A DNA stretch of 20,709 nt from an uncultured Opitutales bacterium (GCA_900545715.1 URAJ01000036.1:1-20709); one strand, 5' to 3'. Shown: positions 1 to 7,694, counted from the first letter of the stretch. The notes: generated by a model from the letters alone, not told the origin. Program-made: numbers and translations.

Positions 1-1
1 G

Positions 2-280
2 CCGCCGCCGCGCGTGCGCCGCATGCGCTCAGACGACTTGCGCGCCGCCGCCGCGCAAATGCACGAGAGGTTTATGGCGTCGCAGCTTGGCAAGGTCCGC
101 CCAATCCTCTTTGAAAAACCGATTGAAGGCGGAAAGTACCTCGCGTACACAGACAACTATATCCGGCTTGAAGTTTGCGGCGCTTCAAGCGGGTTGAAAA
201 ATACTATGGCTTTGGCGCGGCTTGAAAGCATTATAGACTCGTCAAGAGTCTCGGCGTCGGCAGTGCGGTGCGGTAAATAA
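2..280 (+). CDS. mtaB: C-terminal fragment of an MtaB/MiaB-like tRNA methylthiotransferase (partial, cut by window edge)
   Basis: The reading frame is open from base 2 and ends with TAA at 278-280, so only about the last 92 codons are in the window. The residues match the end of radical-SAM methylthiotransferases: an Arg-rich stretch (RVRRMRSDDLR), a helix, then a TRAM-like RNA-binding module with 'GKVRPILFEK', 'YTDNYIRLEV' and a final strand 'LKNTMALARLES'. In MtaB this module follows the Fe-S/SAM core and binds tRNA during 2-methylthiolation of t6A37. The catalytic part lies off the left edge, so MtaB versus MiaB or RimO cannot be settled from the fragment. 'YTDNYIRLEV' fits MtaB best. The GTG at base 14 is not the real start, because upstream codons remain open. 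Confidence 0.62.
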   Translation, partial: PPPRVRRMRSDDLRAAAAQMHERFMASQLGKVRPILFEKPIEGGKYLAYTDNYIRLEVCGASSGLKNTMALARLESIIDSSRVSASAVRCGK

Positions 281-855
281 AATACAGTTCTGATGCGGGG
301 GGCGTGCGCGGCTTTGCGTATTTAAAATATCTACAAAACATAAGTCGTAGGGTAAGCGGCGGTATTTTGTCTAAAAATCGCGGTGTGGATTTTTTATGGG
401 GGCGCAAATTGTCGATAAAATTGCCGCTTGCGCGCGGGGAATCGGAATTTTTTTCTTTCGGCTAATACAATGAGCGAGTTACTGTTCTTGCTGCAAGTAT
501 AAGTCGCTAAAAAATTTTTATTGCCGAGTTTTTTATTCAAAAATACGCGCAAGCATTCCCGCCGTGATGATGTTGTTGGGGAAGTTTTAACGAATTCCAT
601 TGCGGCTAAACCATAAAATTTTTAAGTGCGCGCGGAATTTTTAACGAGGAGAAATTTTTTTAAATAGGGCGCGATTTTTAAGAAAAACTGTCAGGGGATA
701 AAAAATTTTTTGTCGGGGGCATACGTTTTTTGGGGCGGCGGCGTAGGGGCAAAAAATGTTATGCGGGGAAAAATGGGATTTTTATGCGGCTATAAAAATG
801 GGGATAGAATTTCTGTTGCCATTTGCCGGTTTTTAATGTTTTAATAGATGCGAAA
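281..855. other. 575-bp noncoding gap rich in A/T tracts
   Basis: No convincing gene is present. Short frames on the - strand (394-600 and 759-1040) have no family resemblance and no ribosome binding site. The top strand alternates G-rich patches with A/T runs. The octamer ATTTTTAA occurs three times (618-625, 637-644, 674-681), and A6T6-type tracts occur near 511 and 698. It may carry the promoter and curved DNA for the operon starting at 856, but no clean -35/-10 pair can be named. A GAGGAG sequence at about 645-650 looks like a ribosome binding site but has no start codon behind it. Confidence 0.5.
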
Positions 856-2142
856 ATGAAAATCACTTCAATTATAAGAAGCGTTGGGGTCGCGGTATTG
901 TGTGTTGCGTATTGCGCAGTCCGCGCCGATTTGGTCTGGACACCCGACAAAGGCTGGCAGGTGCAGGGCGGCGTTCTGGCCAATGTTCTCGGTGAAAATA
1001 TCAATGTCCAAAACGCTCTCGAAGCGATGAACGAAGGCAAAAAAGCCCTCGACGAAGGCGATTATTGGGCCGCTCTGGGCTACTATCAAATAGTCGTGAA
1101 CGACTACCCCAATTCCATTTTCGCGCCCGAAGCGTATTACCAGATGTCCCAGGCGCTTGTAAAGCGCGGGCAGTTTATGGACGCATTTGACGCCTTGCAG
1201 GAAATAGTTAAAAAATACCCAGACTATCCGCGCTTTAACCAAATAATAGGGGCGGAATACGATGTCGCCGCAACAATCCAAAGCGGCGCAACACCGTATC
1301 TTTGGGGCTGGTTCCCGTGGTTTACAAATTATAACGATGCAATAAAAATCTACGAATCCGTCGTGAAGGACGCCCCTTACAGCGACTATTCCCCCATAGC
1401 GCTGATGAACATATCAATTATCGCCGAGCAGGAAGATAAGCAGGACGTTGCGTTCGACGCGCTCGACAGGCTGATAAACAACTATCCCAAAAGCATGTTC
1501 GCCTCCGATGCCTACCTGCAAATGGCGAAGGTTTACAGGTCGCTTGTGCAAGGACCCGAATACGACCAGACCCCGACGCGCAACGCAATAAGCTTTTTCA
1601 ACGACTATCTCATACTATTTCCGAACGAATCCCAAGTGGCGCGCGCCGAAGAAGGCCTTGAAGCCATGCAGGATACGTACGCGCGCAGCCGCCTTGTAAT
1701 GGGGGATTTTTATTACTACTACCGCAACAACGGAGTAGCGGCGTCGATATTTTACAACGAGACCATAACGCTTGCTCCAAACAGCCCGGCCGCGAAAGAG
1801 GCCGAGGCTCAGCTTAAAAAAATCCGCGAAGGCATTCCAGCGCCGATGACCATATACGACTGGATATGGGGCAGGTACCAGCCGATGAGCCTTTCGGAGC
1901 TCGAGGACGACACACATATCGAAAAGCTGAACAGCGAAGCGTTTGAGGAGATGTCGGTTGACCAATTCCTCGAAACTCCCGGCGCGGCGGTTGTCGAGCA
2001 GGTAATGCCCGACGGCTCCGTGCAATCATACGAGGAGCTAGCGCCGATGTACGGCGACGGCCTCGGAGACTACCTTTTCGACGACGGCTTCTACCAATGG
2101 ACGCAGTCGCAAATCGACAACGCAACCGACGACGTTCTATGA
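856..2142 (+). CDS. Secreted tetratricopeptide-repeat protein, BamD-like
   Basis: 428 aa with an N-terminal Sec signal (MKITSIIRSVGVAVLCVAYC, likely cut after AVRA). There is no good lipobox: the last Cys is preceded by Tyr. TPR-like helical pairs run from about residue 58 to 120 ('ALDEGDYWAALGYYQIVV', 'GQFMDAFDALQEIVKKYP') and about 145 to 225, with spacing and 'YP.s.fa.eAyyqm' signatures typical of BamD/YbgF-type proteins. The C-terminal third is acidic and of unknown fold. BamD is a roughly 245-aa lipoprotein of the beta-barrel assembly complex, so this longer, apparently non-lipidated protein may be a lineage-specific homologue or another periplasmic TPR adaptor. The ATG at 856 was chosen over a TTG at 823 because it places the signal peptide at the N-terminus. 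Its ATGA overlaps the stop of lptE's partner reading frame at 2139-2142, supporting co-translation with the envelope gene lptE. Confidence 0.75.
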   Translation: MKITSIIRSVGVAVLCVAYCAVRADLVWTPDKGWQVQGGVLANVLGENINVQNALEAMNEGKKALDEGDYWAALGYYQIVVNDYPNSIFAPEAYYQMSQALVKRGQFMDAFDALQEIVKKYPDYPRFNQIIGAEYDVAATIQSGATPYLWGWFPWFTNYNDAIKIYESVVKDAPYSDYSPIALMNISIIAEQEDKQDVAFDALDRLINNYPKSMFASDAYLQMAKVYRSLVQGPEYDQTPTRNAISFFNDYLILFPNESQVARAEEGLEAMQDTYARSRLVMGDFYYYYRNNGVAASIFYNETITLAPNSPAAKEAEAQLKKIREGIPAPMTIYDWIWGRYQPMSLSELEDDTHIEKLNSEAFEEMSVDQFLETPGAAVVEQVMPDGSVQSYEELAPMYGDGLGDYLFDDGFYQWTQSQIDNATDDVL

Positions 2143-2651
2143 GAAATTTTTTTGCAATATTGGCAGTTTGCATGCTGGCGTTTATAGTCGGCTGCTCTAA
2201 TTACCGCCTTGCGGGAACGGCGGTGAACCTGCCGTTTTCATCGGTGTATGTAAGCCCTGTGCGCAATGTATCGTACGCGCCGCAGGCCGCCCCGTTGCTT
2301 ACAAACGCAATCTCGAAAGCTATAATGCAGGTGCCCGACTTGCGCGTGGCGTACCAGAGCGAGGCCCAAGCAACCCTTTCGACGACAATCGTAAACTACG
2401 AGAAGATCCCGATAGCGACAAAGGCGAGCGATACAGCCCTCGCCGCCTCGTACAGGATTACCGCCACGGCCCTGTGCACTTTGACGCGCTCGAACGGGCA
2501 GGTAATATTTAAGGACCGCCCCGTAAAGGCATTTATAACCGTCTATACGGGCCCAAACAACAACCTCATATCAAACGAATACGAGAGCATGCCTGTATTG
2601 ATGAGGGAACTCGGCGACAAGGTAAAGGACGCCGTAATAGGAATATGGTAA
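2139..2651 (+). CDS. lptE: LptE-family LPS-assembly lipoprotein
   Basis: 170 aa. The start ATG overlaps the upstream stop as ATGA. A lipoprotein signal peptide ends in a textbook lipobox, FIVGC, with Cys19 as the acylated residue. It is followed by 'SNYRLAGTA' and 'VYVSPVRNVSYAPQAAPLLTNAISKAIMQVPDLRV', the pattern of LptE proteins: '.Y.l.g', then a conserved '...v.i..v.N.t..p.l...lt.al...'. LptE plugs the LptD barrel in the outer membrane and helps deliver lipopolysaccharide to the surface, so its presence argues for an LPS-containing outer membrane. Family membership rests on this N-terminal pattern and length; sequence conservation in LptE is generally low. Its stop codon overlaps the rpe start by 7 nt. 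Confidence 0.72.
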   Translation: MRNFFAILAVCMLAFIVGCSNYRLAGTAVNLPFSSVYVSPVRNVSYAPQAAPLLTNAISKAIMQVPDLRVAYQSEAQATLSTTIVNYEKIPIATKASDTALAASYRITATALCTLTRSNGQVIFKDRPVKAFITVYTGPNNNLISNEYESMPVLMRELGDKVKDAVIGIW

Positions 2652-3301
2652 ACAGTCTTGAAATAGCGCCGTCGATTCTCGGCGGCGACCATGCGGCTCT
2701 CGGCGAATCCGTAGGCGCGATACGCGCGGCCGGGCTCAAATGGGTACATGTGGACGTGATGGACGGGCATTTTGTCCCGAACCTTTCTTTCGGGCCGGGC
2801 GTCGTTAAGGCATTGAAGGCAAAGTTCCCGGATATGTTTTACGACGTACACTTAATGCTCGACAATCCGAATCTGTATGTGGACGCCTTCGCAAAGGCGG
2901 GGGCGGACCTCATATCCGTGCATGTCGAGCCCGATTACCCGATTATGGGAACCCTCGACGAGATTCATTTTGCGGGTAAGAAAATCGGAATTACAATAAA
3001 TCCCAAAACGCCTGTCGGGGAGGTCGCGCAATATTTGCCGCGCGTAGATCTCGTGCTTGTTATGAGCGTGCAGCCGGGTTTTGGAGGGCAGTCGTTTAAT
3101 CCGGTTGCGCTCGATAAAATCTCGGCGCTTGCAGAAATGAGGAGAGAAATGAAGCTCTCTTTCCGGATAGAGGTTGACGGCGGAATTACGGCGGGGAATG
3201 TGGCGTCGTGCATAGGGCGCGGCGCGGACACGATAGTCGCGGGGACGGAGTTCTTCAAAAACGGAGAGGCTCTGCTGAAGGCGGCCGCCGCTTGTAGGTA
3301 G
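2645..3301 (+). CDS. rpe: Ribulose-phosphate 3-epimerase
   Basis: 218 aa, the usual length. It interconverts D-ribulose 5-phosphate and D-xylulose 5-phosphate in the pentose phosphate pathway, as a cytosolic TIM-barrel enzyme. Visible family marks are 'IAPSILGGD' at the N-terminus, the metal/catalytic strand 'VHVDVMDGHFVPNLSFGP' with His35 and Asp37, 'DVHLM' (second metal His), 'VMSVQPGFGGQ' (phosphate and loop-6 region), and 'IEVDGGIT' with the second catalytic acid Asp178. The start at 2645 overlaps lptE by 7 nt, the normal coupling style of this operon. Pairing with lptE has no obvious functional logic and probably reflects operon stacking. Confidence 0.96.
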   Translation: MVNSLEIAPSILGGDHAALGESVGAIRAAGLKWVHVDVMDGHFVPNLSFGPGVVKALKAKFPDMFYDVHLMLDNPNLYVDAFAKAGADLISVHVEPDYPIMGTLDEIHFAGKKIGITINPKTPVGEVAQYLPRVDLVLVMSVQPGFGGQSFNPVALDKISALAEMRREMKLSFRIEVDGGITAGNVASCIGRGADTIVAGTEFFKNGEALLKAAAACR

Positions 3302-3329
3302 GCGCGGCTTGCGGTTGGGGAAGTTAAAA

Positions 3330-3959
3330 ATGGCTCGCGGTTTTTTCATAACTTTTGAAGGTTCGGAGGGGTGCGGCAAAAGCACTCACATGAAGTCTCT
3401 GGCAAAATATTTTGTGGGTATTGGCCGCGAATGCGTGCTTACGAGGGAGCCGGGCGGCACGGAGCTCTCCGAAAAAATAAGGGCGCTTCTGTTGGACAAA
3501 AGTTTGGGGCAGATGTCGGCGCGGACGGAAATACTGTTGTTTGAGGCGGCGCGCGCAGAGCATGTGGACAAGCTCATAAAGCCGTCGCTCGAGCAGGGAA
3601 AAGTCGTGATAAGCGACAGGTTTTACGACTCCACAAGCGCGTACCAAGGCGCCGCCCGCTCGATAGGAGAGGATACTGTGAAATATTTGAACAGCTTTGC
3701 CACAGATTCGCTCGCGCCCGACATCACGATAGTGCTCGACATAGATGCGCGCGAGGGGCTTGAACGCGCCGGCAGGCGCGACAACGGCGACACCGACAGA
3801 ATGGGTTCTGAAAAGCTCGAATTCTACCAGAAAGTCCGTGAGGGATTTCTCGAACTCGCCCGGCGCGCGCCCGAAAGGTTTGCGGTTGTGGATTCGTCAG
3901 GAACGAAGGAGGAGACCTTCTCTAAAATCCTCGCGGCGGTGGAGGAAAAACTGCGGTGA
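3330..3959 (+). CDS. tmk: Thymidylate kinase
   Basis: 209 aa. It phosphorylates dTMP to dTDP with ATP for DNA synthesis. The Walker A P-loop is 'FEGSEGCGKST' with Lys17. The DR(Y/F) motif is 'SDRFYDSTSAYQG' (Asp96-Arg97), and the LID region carries 'GRRDNGDTDRMG' before 'EFYQKVREGF'. The Glu after the first loop Gly is as in the E. coli type, not the Asp of yeast enzymes. The ATG at 3330 is preferred to a TTG at 3309 because a GGGGAAG ribosome binding site sits about 6 nt upstream, one of the few clear Shine-Dalgarno sequences here, and because it begins just ahead of the P-loop strand. The stop overlaps the holB start as GTGA. Confidence 0.96.
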   Translation: MARGFFITFEGSEGCGKSTHMKSLAKYFVGIGRECVLTREPGGTELSEKIRALLLDKSLGQMSARTEILLFEAARAEHVDKLIKPSLEQGKVVISDRFYDSTSAYQGAARSIGEDTVKYLNSFATDSLAPDITIVLDIDAREGLERAGRRDNGDTDRMGSEKLEFYQKVREGFLELARRAPERFAVVDSSGTKEETFSKILAAVEEKLR

Positions 3960-4888
3960 GCTCCATTTCAAAGGCCGAGAGCATACTCGAAAAAGCCTTC
4001 CGCAACGGAAGGCTGCACCATGCGATTTTACTGTACGGGAACTCCGCCACGGCACTCGAAGATGTGGCGAAGAAAACCGCAAGTTTGCTTTTCGGGCGCC
4101 CATGCGCGCGGCATCCTGACCTGTTCGAGCTGCGCCCCGAGGGGAAAATGCGCCTCATAAAAATAGGAAGCGCGTCGGACAGGACGGGCGGAGACTGGCC
4201 GCCAAACACAATGCGCAAGCTCTTGCGCGACATACGGCAGTCTCCGAGCGCAGGGGCGGTTAAAGTCGCAATCGTCCACGAGGCGGACAGAATGAACGCG
4301 GAGTCGGCTAACGCCTTTCTTAAAACGCTGGAAGAGCCGCCGCCGGACACAACGATTTTTATGCTCACAACCCGCCCAAACGATTTGCTCGACACCATCA
4401 GAAGCCGTTGCATAGCCTTGCGAGTTGACTCCGAGCCGGAGCCCCTCGACGACGAGCAGTGGCTCGAATGGCTCGAAGATTTTAAAAAGTGGCAAAAAAC
4501 TCTAATGGGAGGGAAAATCCGCAAGGGCGATAGCGTCTCCGGGGCGGTCATTGGCTGCTACGGGCTGATAGCGCGTTTTGGGGCGATTCTCGGAAGGCTT
4601 GTTGACGAGATTGCCGATATGGACGAATCCGAGAGCGACGAACTCGACGACGAAATGATAGAGGCGGTGCGCGCAAGCCAAAGAAGAGCTTTGCGAAAGC
4701 GGCTTTTGGCCGATATAGAAGACGCGTGCGTGGATTGCGCGCTCGGCGGCAACGGAGTCCCTGCGGTAAAAATATCGAGGGCGGTTGCGGCGCTTGAAAA
4801 ATCGGCCACATATATGGAGCTCAATATGCCGGATGCGCCGGCGATAGAGTACTTTATGCTGTCCTCCCTCAGGATATGGACGCGATGA
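3956..4888 (+). CDS. holB: DNA polymerase III delta-prime subunit
   Basis: 310 aa with a GTG start in a GTGA overlap with tmk. Delta prime is the stator of the clamp loader that opens the beta sliding clamp. The AAA+ core shows 'HHAILLYGNSAT' in place of a working Walker A (normal for delta prime, which does not hydrolyse ATP). It also has 'VAIVHEADRMNAESANAFLKTLEEPPPDTTIFMLTT' as the degenerate Walker B/sensor region, and 'TIRSRC' carrying the SRC motif with the trans-acting arginine finger. Unusually, the four-Cys zinc module normally between the P-loop and 'HPD' is missing: only one Cys remains in 'GRPCARHPDLFEL'. The C-terminal half is rich in acidic residues and less recognisable. The tmk-holB adjacency is widespread in bacteria and supports the call. 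Confidence 0.88.
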   Translation: MSSISKAESILEKAFRNGRLHHAILLYGNSATALEDVAKKTASLLFGRPCARHPDLFELRPEGKMRLIKIGSASDRTGGDWPPNTMRKLLRDIRQSPSAGAVKVAIVHEADRMNAESANAFLKTLEEPPPDTTIFMLTTRPNDLLDTIRSRCIALRVDSEPEPLDDEQWLEWLEDFKKWQKTLMGGKIRKGDSVSGAVIGCYGLIARFGAILGRLVDEIADMDESESDELDDEMIEAVRASQRRALRKRLLADIEDACVDCALGGNGVPAVKISRAVAALEKSATYMELNMPDAPAIEYFMLSSLRIWTR

Positions 4889-5829
4889 AACCTGTAATAT
4901 CCCTTTCAACAAGCTATCTGCAACGCTCATTTGGCGCCGACGGCTACGCAATGCTCGAAGCCGCAGTTGCGCTCGGGTACGAATACGTCGAGATTAGCCA
5001 CTCGACGCCCATTTCGGCGGTAGGCGGCATATTAAAAGCGGTGGAAGACGGAGTTGTCAAAGTGTCGTCAACCCATAATTTTTGCCCGCTTCCTCCGTTC
5101 GTCACAGGAGCCGCGCCGGACCTCTATTCGCCGTCAACCGCTTCGGACAAAGAGTCTTCACAGTGGCTGAGGCACACTAAGAACTCGCTCGAATTTGGAG
5201 GAAAAGTAGGAGCAAAGGCGCTCGTCTGCCATGTGGGCAGGTTGTCGTACTTCTTTTTCAGGCCTTGGGCGAAAGTGGAAAATTTTTTGAGAGGCAAGGA
5301 TTATGGAGGACTGCCGGAGAATGCTGCGTACAAGAGGGAGTTGGAAAAATTCTTGAAGCGCGCGCGCCGAAGAAGCGTCAAAGACTACGCGAATTTAACC
5401 GCAAATTTTTCAGTCGCCGTGGAAACCGCCCGCGAGAACGGGGTTTTGCTTTGCATTGAAAACCGCGAGCACATAGGCGCGCTTCCACTGGAGTGCAACT
5501 TTCGCGAGCTGATGGAAGGGTTTTCAGAAGTCCCGGAAGTGAGGGCGTGGCACGATGTCGGGCACTCTATGATAAAGCAGCTAAGCGGCGTATGCACGCA
5601 GGAGGCGTTCGCGGAGGAGATTCTTCCGTACCAGGCTGGCTGGCATTTGCACGACTGCACGGCAGCAGGGAAAGACCATGTTGCGATAGGAGATGGAATC
5701 GTGGACTTCAAAAGGCTGTCGAAATTTTTCAACCCGGAAAAACACATATTTACCCTTGAGCTAAACCATGCTGTCGAGCGCAAAGCGGCGGCGGATTCGC
5801 TCAAGCGCATACAGGACTTAATGCCGTGA
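4885..5829 (+). CDS. Sugar phosphate isomerase/epimerase-like TIM barrel (xylose isomerase-like/AP endonuclease 2 superfamily)
   Basis: 314 aa from the ATG at 4885, which forms an ATGA overlap with holB and has AGGA 10 nt upstream; an in-frame ATG at 4876 is the alternative. Likely divalent-metal ligands typical of this superfamily are visible on successive strands: Glu192 ('CIENRE'), Asp224 and His227 ('WHDVGH'), His254/His256 ('WHLHD') and Glu292 ('TLELN'). 'LALVCHVG'-type residues (ALVCHVG) mark an earlier strand. Members isomerise or epimerise sugars and inosose-like compounds, or act as nucleases; the sequence does not reveal the substrate. Being inside a housekeeping operon next to holB and ybeY gives no direct hint. 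No signal peptide, so cytosolic. Confidence 0.78.
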   Translation: MKPVISLSTSYLQRSFGADGYAMLEAAVALGYEYVEISHSTPISAVGGILKAVEDGVVKVSSTHNFCPLPPFVTGAAPDLYSPSTASDKESSQWLRHTKNSLEFGGKVGAKALVCHVGRLSYFFFRPWAKVENFLRGKDYGGLPENAAYKRELEKFLKRARRRSVKDYANLTANFSVAVETARENGVLLCIENREHIGALPLECNFRELMEGFSEVPEVRAWHDVGHSMIKQLSGVCTQEAFAEEILPYQAGWHLHDCTAAGKDHVAIGDGIVDFKRLSKFFNPEKHIFTLELNHAVERKAAADSLKRIQDLMP

Positions 5830-6308
5830 ATAAAAGAAGCGTTGATATATTGGATATGTCGGGAATGTTGGAGTTTGACCCGAGGCGCCTAAGAAAATTT
5901 GTCCGTGCGCTCGATTCCGATCTTCCTGTGCATTTGCGCGCGCCCGACGGGGATTTGTCGGTGGCGCTTTTTGACGACGCGCGCATAGCCAAGATACATG
6001 CCGACTTTATGAACATACCTACCGCCACGGATGTCATAACATTTGAGGGCGAAGGCGACGGCGAATTTGCGGGGGAAATTTGCGCGAGCGCCGAAACTGC
6101 ATTTGCGCGCGCCGGAGATTTTGACAACACGCCTTCGCGCGAGCTGTGCCTGTATGTGGCGCACGGATACCTGCATCTTGCCGGAGTGGACGACGTAAGC
6201 GACGAGGACGCCCTAAAGATGCGCGCCGCAGAGGCCGAGGCAATGAAAATTCTCGACGAGCATTTTCGCAAGCCGATTTTTAAATTCATCTCGCAACCTA
6301 AAAAATAA
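5826..6308 (+). CDS. ybeY: YbeY endoribonuclease / rRNA maturation factor
   Basis: 160 aa with a GTG start in a GTGA overlap with the upstream gene. YbeY is a zinc-dependent RNase-like factor for 16S rRNA 3'-end maturation and ribosome quality control. 'NIPTATDVITFEG' matches the family's 'TDVLSFP' block. 'GEICASAETA' follows in the usual place, and the metal motif is 'HGYLHLAGVDD' (His113, His117, then Asp123). In the canonical H-x3-H-x5-H motif the third ligand is His; here it is Asp. The adjoining DUF502 and recO-like genes fit the frequent ybeY/recO neighbourhood. Cytosolic. Identification is firm, but the consequence of the Asp substitution is not known from sequence. Confidence 0.93.
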   Translation: MNKRSVDILDMSGMLEFDPRRLRKFVRALDSDLPVHLRAPDGDLSVALFDDARIAKIHADFMNIPTATDVITFEGEGDGEFAGEICASAETAFARAGDFDNTPSRELCLYVAHGYLHLAGVDDVSDEDALKMRAAEAEAMKILDEHFRKPIFKFISQPKK

Positions 6309-6311
6309 AAT

Positions 6312-6983
6312 ATGTTTAAAAAATTTGGGAACTATTTGCTGACAGGCACTGTTATAGCCCTTCCGCTTACGGTGACGCTATTTGTTATAATATTTTTGGT
6401 GCGCAATATTGGAACTCCCGTATCGCAGCTGCTTTTTGCGCCGATATTCAACCACTTCGACAAGACTTTCCCGACGTCAGGGTTTGGCGTTTTGATGCTC
6501 GACCTAATATCGACTCTTGTTGTTTTGTGCTTTATTACGGCGCTTGGTGTGCTTTCCAAATTCTTTTTTGCGAGAATATTGATAGGCATATCAGAGGTTG
6601 CAATAAATAAGATTCCCGGAGTGGGGCTTGTTTACAGGACTGTAAAGCAGATTGTTGATACGTTCTCGAAGCAAAATAAGGCGGTTTTTCAGAATGTCGT
6701 AATGCTCGAATTCCCGCGCGCTGGGTTATATGCGGTGGGCTTTGTCACGAGCGAGGCGCAGGGGGAAATTCAGGCGCGCACCGGCGAGGTTGTAATAAAC
6801 GTATTTGTCCCGACGACCCCCAACCCCACGAGCGGATTTCTGATAATGGTTCCGAAAGATTCGCTTACTTATCTGGATATGACTGTCGGAGACGCAATGA
6901 AGCTTATTATCTCTGGCGGTGCCGTTGTCCCAAAATGGGGGGACTTTACCCCGCAGATAACCGAAGAAAAGAAGGGGGAATAG
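6312..6983 (+). CDS. DUF502-family membrane protein
   Basis: 223 aa starting 3 nt after ybeY. It shows two hydrophobic segments at about residues 8-31 ('LLTGTVIALPLTVTLFVIIF') and 58-84 ('LMLDLISTLVVLCFITALG'). The characteristic DUF502 blocks follow: 'INKIPGVGLVYRTVKQIVDTFS' and 'VFVPTTPNPTSGFLIMVPKDS', with 'DAMKLIISGGAVVP' near the end. The family is widespread in bacteria and in plants (LCV/COV proteins); its molecular function is not established. It is predicted to sit in the inner membrane with the C-terminal two-thirds on one side. The sequence before the start is A-rich with no Shine-Dalgarno, so translation may be coupled to ybeY. Confidence 0.9.
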   Translation: MFKKFGNYLLTGTVIALPLTVTLFVIIFLVRNIGTPVSQLLFAPIFNHFDKTFPTSGFGVLMLDLISTLVVLCFITALGVLSKFFFARILIGISEVAINKIPGVGLVYRTVKQIVDTFSKQNKAVFQNVVMLEFPRAGLYAVGFVTSEAQGEIQARTGEVVINVFVPTTPNPTSGFLIMVPKDSLTYLDMTVGDAMKLIISGGAVVPKWGDFTPQITEEKKGE

Positions 6984-6986
6984 AAC

Positions 6987-7598
6987 TTGGGCGGCGAGGT
7001 ATCCGCTGACGACATTACCGTGCTCCGCCGCGACTTGCGGGGCGAGAGCTCTCTTTATATCGAGGCTTTTTCCGGAAAGCTCGGGCTGCTTTGTGTTATA
7101 AAAAGAATATCGTCAAAAAAGACGTCGGTGCTTCCAGACATATTTGACGACATTGATGCGGTTTTAAATTCCGCTTCCGGCGGAGGAGGTTTAAAATTTC
7201 TCGGAGACTTTGAGATATTGCGGCGGCGCATGCGGATAGCAGCGAATTACGAGGCTTTTGAAGACGCGGCCTGCCTTGCGGATGTTGCGCTTAAAAACGG
7301 GCGGCATGTGGAGGATACCTCCAAATTTTCTATCCGCTTGCGAAAATCTTTCGATGCGATAGACGCCGGCAATCCATCGGCTATTGTCAGGCTAAAATTT
7401 CTTTATTTATTTGCCAGAGACGAAGGATATCCTGTGAAGGAGGATTTTTTTGCCGGATTGTCCGGAGTCGAAAAAAGGCTCTTTGCCGCCCTCGTAAGGA
7501 CACCGTCGGCGGAGCTTATCGAGTTGAAGGCGCATTCGCGCGGAATGTTGGAAAAATTTCTCGAATGGCTTGAACGCTCGACGGATATTATCGCCTAG
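6987..7598 (+). CDS. recO: RecO-like recombination mediator
   Basis: 203 aa from a TTG start preceded by a strong AAGGGGGAA about 6 nt upstream (6972-6980), which decides the start. The N-terminal part reads like the RecO OB fold: 'TVLRRDLRGESSLYIEAFSGKLGLLCVIKR' parallels the family's '.l..rd.gEsd.i.t.ft...Gk....akG.r'. A helical C-terminal part follows ('ANYEAFEDAACLADVAL', matching the '.a.Y..El...'-type segment). RecO loads RecA onto SSB-coated single-stranded DNA with RecR. It is shorter than the usual ~240 aa and lacks the CxxC zinc motif seen in many RecO proteins. The location just after ybeY supports the call; a divergent unknown protein remains possible. Last gene of the operon. Confidence 0.62.
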   Translation: MGGEVSADDITVLRRDLRGESSLYIEAFSGKLGLLCVIKRISSKKTSVLPDIFDDIDAVLNSASGGGGLKFLGDFEILRRRMRIAANYEAFEDAACLADVALKNGRHVEDTSKFSIRLRKSFDAIDAGNPSAIVRLKFLYLFARDEGYPVKEDFFAGLSGVEKRLFAALVRTPSAELIELKAHSRGMLEKFLEWLERSTDIIA

Positions 7599-7694
7599 CA
7601 ACAGCCGCCAATAATCGGCGCCGCCTTTTTGACTTGAAATTGTCGAGGGAAAATATGCGCAGGGGCAAAAAAAATTTTATAGCGGATTTTTGAT

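Noticed and set aside
394..600. 68-codon - strand frame in the gap after the mtaB-like gene
   Set aside because: No ribosome binding site, no recognisable domain, and composition like random AT/GC-patchy DNA.
868..1281. 137-codon - strand frame opposite the BamD-like gene
   Set aside because: It is a shadow of the strongly supported TPR gene on the + strand; the translation shows no family pattern.
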